A DNA stretch of 64,000 nucleotides from Candidatus Poribacteria bacterium (lineage in GTDB: Bacteria > Poribacteria > WGA-4E > UBA9662): assembly GCA_002709695.1 (NCBI GenBank), contig PAQF01000086.1, positions 101,254-165,253 of the forward strand. Direction: 5' to 3'. The notes below the pieces were generated by a model. That model was given only the letters and a program-made list of their open reading frames with translations. It did not search any database and was not told the origin of the DNA. This document shows positions 63,945 to 64,000 of the stretch, piece by piece. The position numbers and the translations under genes were made by a program. The first letter of the stretch is position 1. Every line of letters begins with the position of its first letter.

Positions 63945-64000
63945 ACCTTAACTAACTTAAAACTTCCCCCCTCAGAGAAGCTGTAAATCCCATCCTATGA

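Overview
The window looks like a chromosomal segment of an uncultured, AT-rich Gram-negative bacterium, most probably a marine 'Candidatus Poribacteria'-type lineage (inference). The clues are the C-terminal sorting motif QNFPNPFNAETWIP on a secreted protease, CBM9/Ig-like giant surface proteins, DUF6785-type membrane proteins, phytanoyl-CoA dioxygenase, Gfo/Idh/MocA pairs, a large pentapeptide-repeat protein and an alkaline-phosphatase-superfamily 'sulfatase' beside a rhamnogalacturonan-lyase-like propeller. A PorV-like barrel and a type IX-like sorting domain fit a diderm with a T9SS-like pathway. No rRNA, tRNA, CRISPR array, intact insertion sequence or prophage was recognised. Most genes sit in short co-directional operons with ATGA/GTGA overlaps. 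Several promoters match the sigma-70 consensus, and at least two place the start codon almost at the predicted transcript 5' end.

Layout. 1-1324 (-): two redoxin lipoproteins. The first is a selenoprotein read through an in-frame UGA; the second has a CTG start and runs off the window. 1704-4315 (-): SDR, SIS and MetE-core methyltransferase operon. 4542-7183 (-): NusB with an insertion, then a secreted NHL propeller. 7409-17085 (+): DnaJ, an AAA+ ATPase carrying Ig-like domains, and a 1925-residue secreted protein with eight tandem repeats between two CBM9-like domains. 17139-28588 (+): oppDF, DUF4956, CotH/beta-helix, an unlisted 40-codon gene, a VTC polyphosphate-polymerase-like protein, then oppABC and another ABC ATPase. 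28711-32907: NUDIX, CDP-alcohol phosphotransferase, di-haem cytochrome c, PyrK-like protein and a TPR/TolB-like lipoprotein. 33183-39704: pentapeptide/TPR protein, voltage-gated K+ channel with SHOCT tail, FG-GAP propeller and sulfatase-like enzyme. 39740-43795 (-): YgfZ, small protein, class V aminotransferase, Fur; separately PhyH. 44685-48910 (+): glycerate kinase, PorV-like barrel, FN3/FlgD-like secreted protein, HAD phosphatase. 49076-54887 (-): transketolase, threonine aldolase, TPR and small proteins; S8 protease. 55056-63823: Na+/solute symporter with its small partner, Ldh_2 dehydrogenase, two Gfo/Idh/MocA oxidoreductases, DUF6785 membrane protein, and a DUF4380-like ORF with an aberrant C-terminal half.

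The most notable item is the selenoprotein: the redox motif reads HRGKL-UGA-PVC, the frame continues for 111 codons of clean redoxin homology, and a good bacterial SECIS hairpin follows the UGA. Other notable items are the AAA+ ATPase with inserted Ig-like domains, the CotH-VTC module embedded in a split oligopeptide transporter operon with a hidden 40-residue protein, a Kv-type channel with a ~200-residue S1-S2 segment, and a promoter whose transcript would begin with a 17-bp hairpin.
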